Source: Candidatus Woesearchaeota archaeon (GTDB lineage Archaea; Nanobdellota; Nanobdellia; Woesearchaeales; UBA525). From it: DNA of 13,431 nt. The notes beneath the pieces were generated by a model. That model worked only from the letters and a program-made list of their open reading frames with translations. It did no database searches and was not told the origin of the DNA. Positions 12,087-13,431 of this stretch are shown here, in pieces (within the stretch, counting starts at the first letter, position 1; each line of letters starts with the position of its first letter). The DNA is taken from positions 1-13,431 of the forward strand of contig JAAOYH010000007.1 in NCBI GenBank assembly GCA_018221245.1, read 5' to 3'. The position numbers and the translations under genes are program-made.

Positions 12087-12256
12087 GCAGGAGTCTTCAC
12101 CCTAGCAAGAAGCGCCGTCTGATCAAGCGCGGAAAGCAGACAAAGTGGGCCCCGTTCTGGACCGTCATGAAGAAGTTCGGCAAGGGCAGACGAGTCCACC
12201 CATCACGATTCACCAGCGTCAAGAGATCATGGAGACGCACAAAGAGCAAGCTGTGA
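12083..12256 (+). CDS. rpl39e: large-subunit ribosomal protein eL39 (L39e)
   Basis: This 57-residue, extremely basic protein lies in the wall of the peptide exit tunnel. The sequence opens MSRSLHPSKKRRLIKRGKQT, has the hallmark WAPFWTVMKKFGKGRRVHP in the middle and ends SWRRTKSKL, matching the archaeal L39e pattern (tryptophans and a final WRRSK-type motif). Its start overlaps the rps19e stop (ATGA), and rpl31e begins 4 nt after its stop. The S19e-L39e-L31e order is a known archaeal cluster, which supports the call for so short a gene. Confidence 0.92.
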   Translation: MSRSLHPSKKRRLIKRGKQTKWAPFWTVMKKFGKGRRVHPSRFTSVKRSWRRTKSKL

Positions 12257-12260
12257 TACT

Positions 12261-12713
12261 ATGGCAGACGAGCGAACCTACACAATACCCCTGAGGAAGG
12301 GGTTCATGAACACCCCTCGCTATAAGAGGGCCAAGAAGGCTGTCACTACGCTGAGAGCGTTCCTCGTCAGACACATGAAGACTGAAGATGTTAGAATCGG
12401 ACAACACCTTAACGAGTTCATCTGGCAAGATGGCATCAAGAGCCCTCCTCCACGAGTGAAGGTCACAGTCAGCAAGACCAAGGATGGCATCGTCCAGGCA
12501 GAACTGTTCGGCAAGAAGTATAAGGATGTTGCTAAGCCCAAGGAGCTCAAGGAAGCACCGCAGGGTCTAAAGGAGAAGCTCCAGGCAGCCGTAGGGAAGA
12601 AAGACACAACCTCGGAAGAGGATGCTCCTGAAGAGGAAAAGCCCGATAAGGAGCCCGTAAAAGACAAGCCTAAAACGCAGAAGGTAAAGCAACCTTCAAC
12701 CCCTAAGAAATAG
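12261..12713 (+). CDS. rpl31e: large-subunit ribosomal protein eL31 (L31e) with C-terminal extension
   Basis: Residues 1-92 are L31e, a protein near the tunnel exit: ERTYTIPLRKGFMNTPRYKR at 4-23, then AKKAVTTLRAFLVRHMK and a conserved IRIGQHLNEFIW-like strand-helix (about 45-55). Archaeal L31e is usually about 85-95 residues; here 150, because of a charged tail rich in Lys, Glu, Asp and Pro (about 95-150). It is the third gene of the operon and starts 4 nt after rpl39e, with GTGAT around that stop as a likely SD. In many archaea eIF6 follows; here a RaiA-like gene with its own promoter follows instead. Confidence 0.95.
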   Translation: MADERTYTIPLRKGFMNTPRYKRAKKAVTTLRAFLVRHMKTEDVRIGQHLNEFIWQDGIKSPPPRVKVTVSKTKDGIVQAELFGKKYKDVAKPKELKEAPQGLKEKLQAAVGKKDTTSEEDAPEEEKPDKEPVKDKPKTQKVKQPSTPKK

Positions 12714-12737
12714 TTGTTCTGCCAGTTTTCGGACAAA

Positions 12738-12747
12738 ATTTATATAC
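12738..12747 (+). promoter_or_regulatory. TATA box of the RaiA-like gene
   Basis: ATTTATATAC is a strong archaeal TATA box centred near 12742, predicting transcription from about 12768 and a leader of about 36 nt. Confidence 0.6.
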
Positions 12748-12776
12748 TTCAGTATCTATTACGATTCTATAGTGAG

Positions 12777-12802
12777 GGCACCCACACGGGTGACGCAGTG
12801 CC
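12777..12802 (+). promoter_or_regulatory. leader with two alternative hairpins over the SD
   Basis: The SD GGGTGA is at 12788-12793, 10 nt before the ATG. CACCC (12779-12783) pairs with GGGTG (12788-12792) around a 4-base loop and hides it. Alternatively, GGCAC (12777-12781) pairs with GTGCC (12798-12802). The two pairings share CAC (12779-12781) and exclude each other. Each helix is only 5 bp. Confidence 0.3.
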
Positions 12803-12803
12803 G

Positions 12804-13109
12804 ATGGAATTAGGGGGAAATATCATACTGGACGGTTTCTCTGAGAGAGATTTCACTGAGCTTATAGTCGTGAAGAAGATGGTGGGCCAATACGCTCGCA
12901 AGATGTCTGACATGACTCATGCTGTCGACCAGCTCAAAGTCGTCCTGAAAGAGCCAGGAAAGGGACCTGTAGAGATTCATACCGCTTGCGTGATCGACAA
13001 AAAGGATTATACTAGCAAGGCATCTGCCCATAACATCTACATAGCGCTTGACGACAGCTTGAAGAAAGTCTTCACTCAGGTGCAGAAAGCACACGACAAG
13101 GCTTCCTAG
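12804..13109 (+). CDS. RaiA/HPF-like protein, candidate ribosome hibernation factor
   Basis: This 101-residue protein has the strand-helix-strand-strand-strand-helix pattern of the RaiA/HPF fold: NIILDGFS, a helix ERDFTELIVVKKMVGQYARK (about residues 14-33), strands LKVVLKE, VEIHTACVID and YTSKASA, and a final helix with NIYIALDDSLKKVFTQVQKA (about 76-95). The last part resembles the typical D-x-Y-x-A-I-D...L..Q..K ending of RaiA/HPF, which binds the small-subunit decoding site and blocks translation in resting cells. Sequence similarity is weak, so this is a fold-based inference. ATG 12804 is chosen over the longer TTG frame because of the SD and the TATA box. It follows three ribosomal-protein genes, which fits a ribosome-linked role. 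Confidence 0.6.
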   Translation: MELGGNIILDGFSERDFTELIVVKKMVGQYARKMSDMTHAVDQLKVVLKEPGKGPVEIHTACVIDKKDYTSKASAHNIYIALDDSLKKVFTQVQKAHDKAS

Positions 13110-13137
13110 CACATTCTGACCGTTATTGACCGGCATC

Positions 13138-13147
13138 GTTAAAAAAA
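13138..13147 (+). promoter_or_regulatory. weak TATA box of the secreted protein gene
   Basis: GTTAAAAAAA lies about 25 bp before GTG 13167. A small inverted repeat AGAGT/ACTCT (13147-13151, 13159-13163) falls between the box and the start. Confidence 0.3.
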
Positions 13148-13166
13148 GAGTTTTCTGCACTCTAAC

Positions 13167-13431
13167 GTGGGAAGATTCAAAGATGTGATTGGCTCAGCTA
13201 GAGCAGCTTTAGCGACGGCAGCCATGTTCTCGGTAGCAATGGCAGGAAGTCTATCATACCAGAACAACATAAACATGCCACTCACAAACCCTCGTAACTG
13301 CCCAAAACTCGACAAGCCCCACAACGTATTCTATGACTTCGAGATGGACGTGAACTGGGATGGTCACAAAGATAGAGTAAGGCTAGCACATCATCTGAAG
13401 AAAGGGATGAACCTAGAGATATGGCTGAGAC
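13167..13431 (+). CDS. secreted protein, N-terminal part (runs off the window)
   Basis: The frame opens at GTG 13167 and is still open at the window end (88 codons seen). Residues 1-31 form a signal peptide: a basic start (R3, K5, R12), then a hydrophobic run ALATAAMFSVAMAGSLSY. The first in-frame ATG is residue 20, inside the hydrophobic run, so the GTG is the better start; it also sits at leaderless distance from a weak TATA box. After the signal peptide, DVNWDGHKD (about residues 69-77) fits the D-x-N-x-D-G-x-x-D calcium-binding loop found in dockerin, EF-hand-like and FG-GAP repeats. The family cannot be named from this fragment. Confidence 0.65.
   Translation, partial: MGRFKDVIGSARAALATAAMFSVAMAGSLSYQNNINMPLTNPRNCPKLDKPHNVFYDFEMDVNWDGHKDRVRLAHHLKKGMNLEIWLR

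Noticed and set aside
11378..12199. Long minus-strand frame (273 codons) opposite rps19e
   Set aside because: Mirror of S19e and its Pro/Lys tail; the apparent low-complexity protein is an artefact.
12714..12803. TTG-initiated N-terminal extension of the RaiA-like gene
   Set aside because: It contains the TATA box, the predicted transcription start and the SD, so it is untranslated.
13116..13133. Two copies of TGACCG 12 bases apart after the RaiA-like gene
   Set aside because: Only two short copies; too little for a repeat array or a clear operator.

Overview
The window is a gene-dense archaeal chromosome segment. Evidence for Archaea: FtsZ, SecE/Sec61-gamma and Spt5 encoded in a row and followed by L11, an S19e-L39e-L31e ribosomal cluster, a GlnRS-like archaeal GluRS, TATA boxes about 26-28 bp before many start codons (leaderless mRNAs), and purine-rich Shine-Dalgarno (SD) sites inside operons. 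Very tight packing, a CMP-kinase-like protein with an unusual P-loop, a very short histone and many small proteins without recognisable family suggest a DPANN-type lineage (perhaps Woesearchaeota-like). That placement is inference.

Left part (1-1600, minus strand): a HIT-family hydrolase lies 11 nt downstream of a tRNA-Ala(CGC) gene. Next comes an AT-rich, free-standing LAGLIDADG endonuclease with an N-terminal helix-turn-helix, then tRNA-Ala(GGC). The endonuclease therefore sits between two alanine tRNA genes, and its stop codon lies inside the TATA box of the downstream tRNA gene.

Centre (1591-6895): an MFS transporter and glutamyl-tRNA synthetase on the plus strand; an unrecognised 202-residue minus-strand gene whose stop codon overlaps that of gltX; a 54-residue histone-fold protein; a convergent two-gene unit of unknown function (210 and 66 residues, ATGA overlap); and a cytidylate-kinase-like P-loop protein lacking the Walker A lysine. 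Two divergent promoter regions here each have a palindrome almost exactly midway between their opposing TATA boxes.

Right part (6969-13431, plus strand): an FKBP/SlyD-like prolyl isomerase, ftsZ, secE and spt5 probably form one operon ending in an oligo-T tract. L11 follows with its own promoter but is not followed by L1/L10/L12. Instead there is a four-helix membrane protein coupled to a helical protein. Then come rps19e-rpl39e-rpl31e behind a structured leader, a RaiA/HPF-like candidate ribosome-binding protein where eIF6 is often found, and the start of a secreted protein with a calcium-loop-like motif. L11, S19e, L31e and Spt5 all carry long charged tails.

Work division: the segment mixes translation (tRNAs, GluRS, four ribosomal proteins, possible hibernation factor), transcription elongation (Spt5), secretion (SecE), division (FtsZ) and chromatin (histone), with accessory elements (homing endonuclease, orphan genes) wedged between the conserved blocks. 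No gene-free stretch exceeds 300 bases. No CRISPR array, insertion sequence or rRNA gene was seen.
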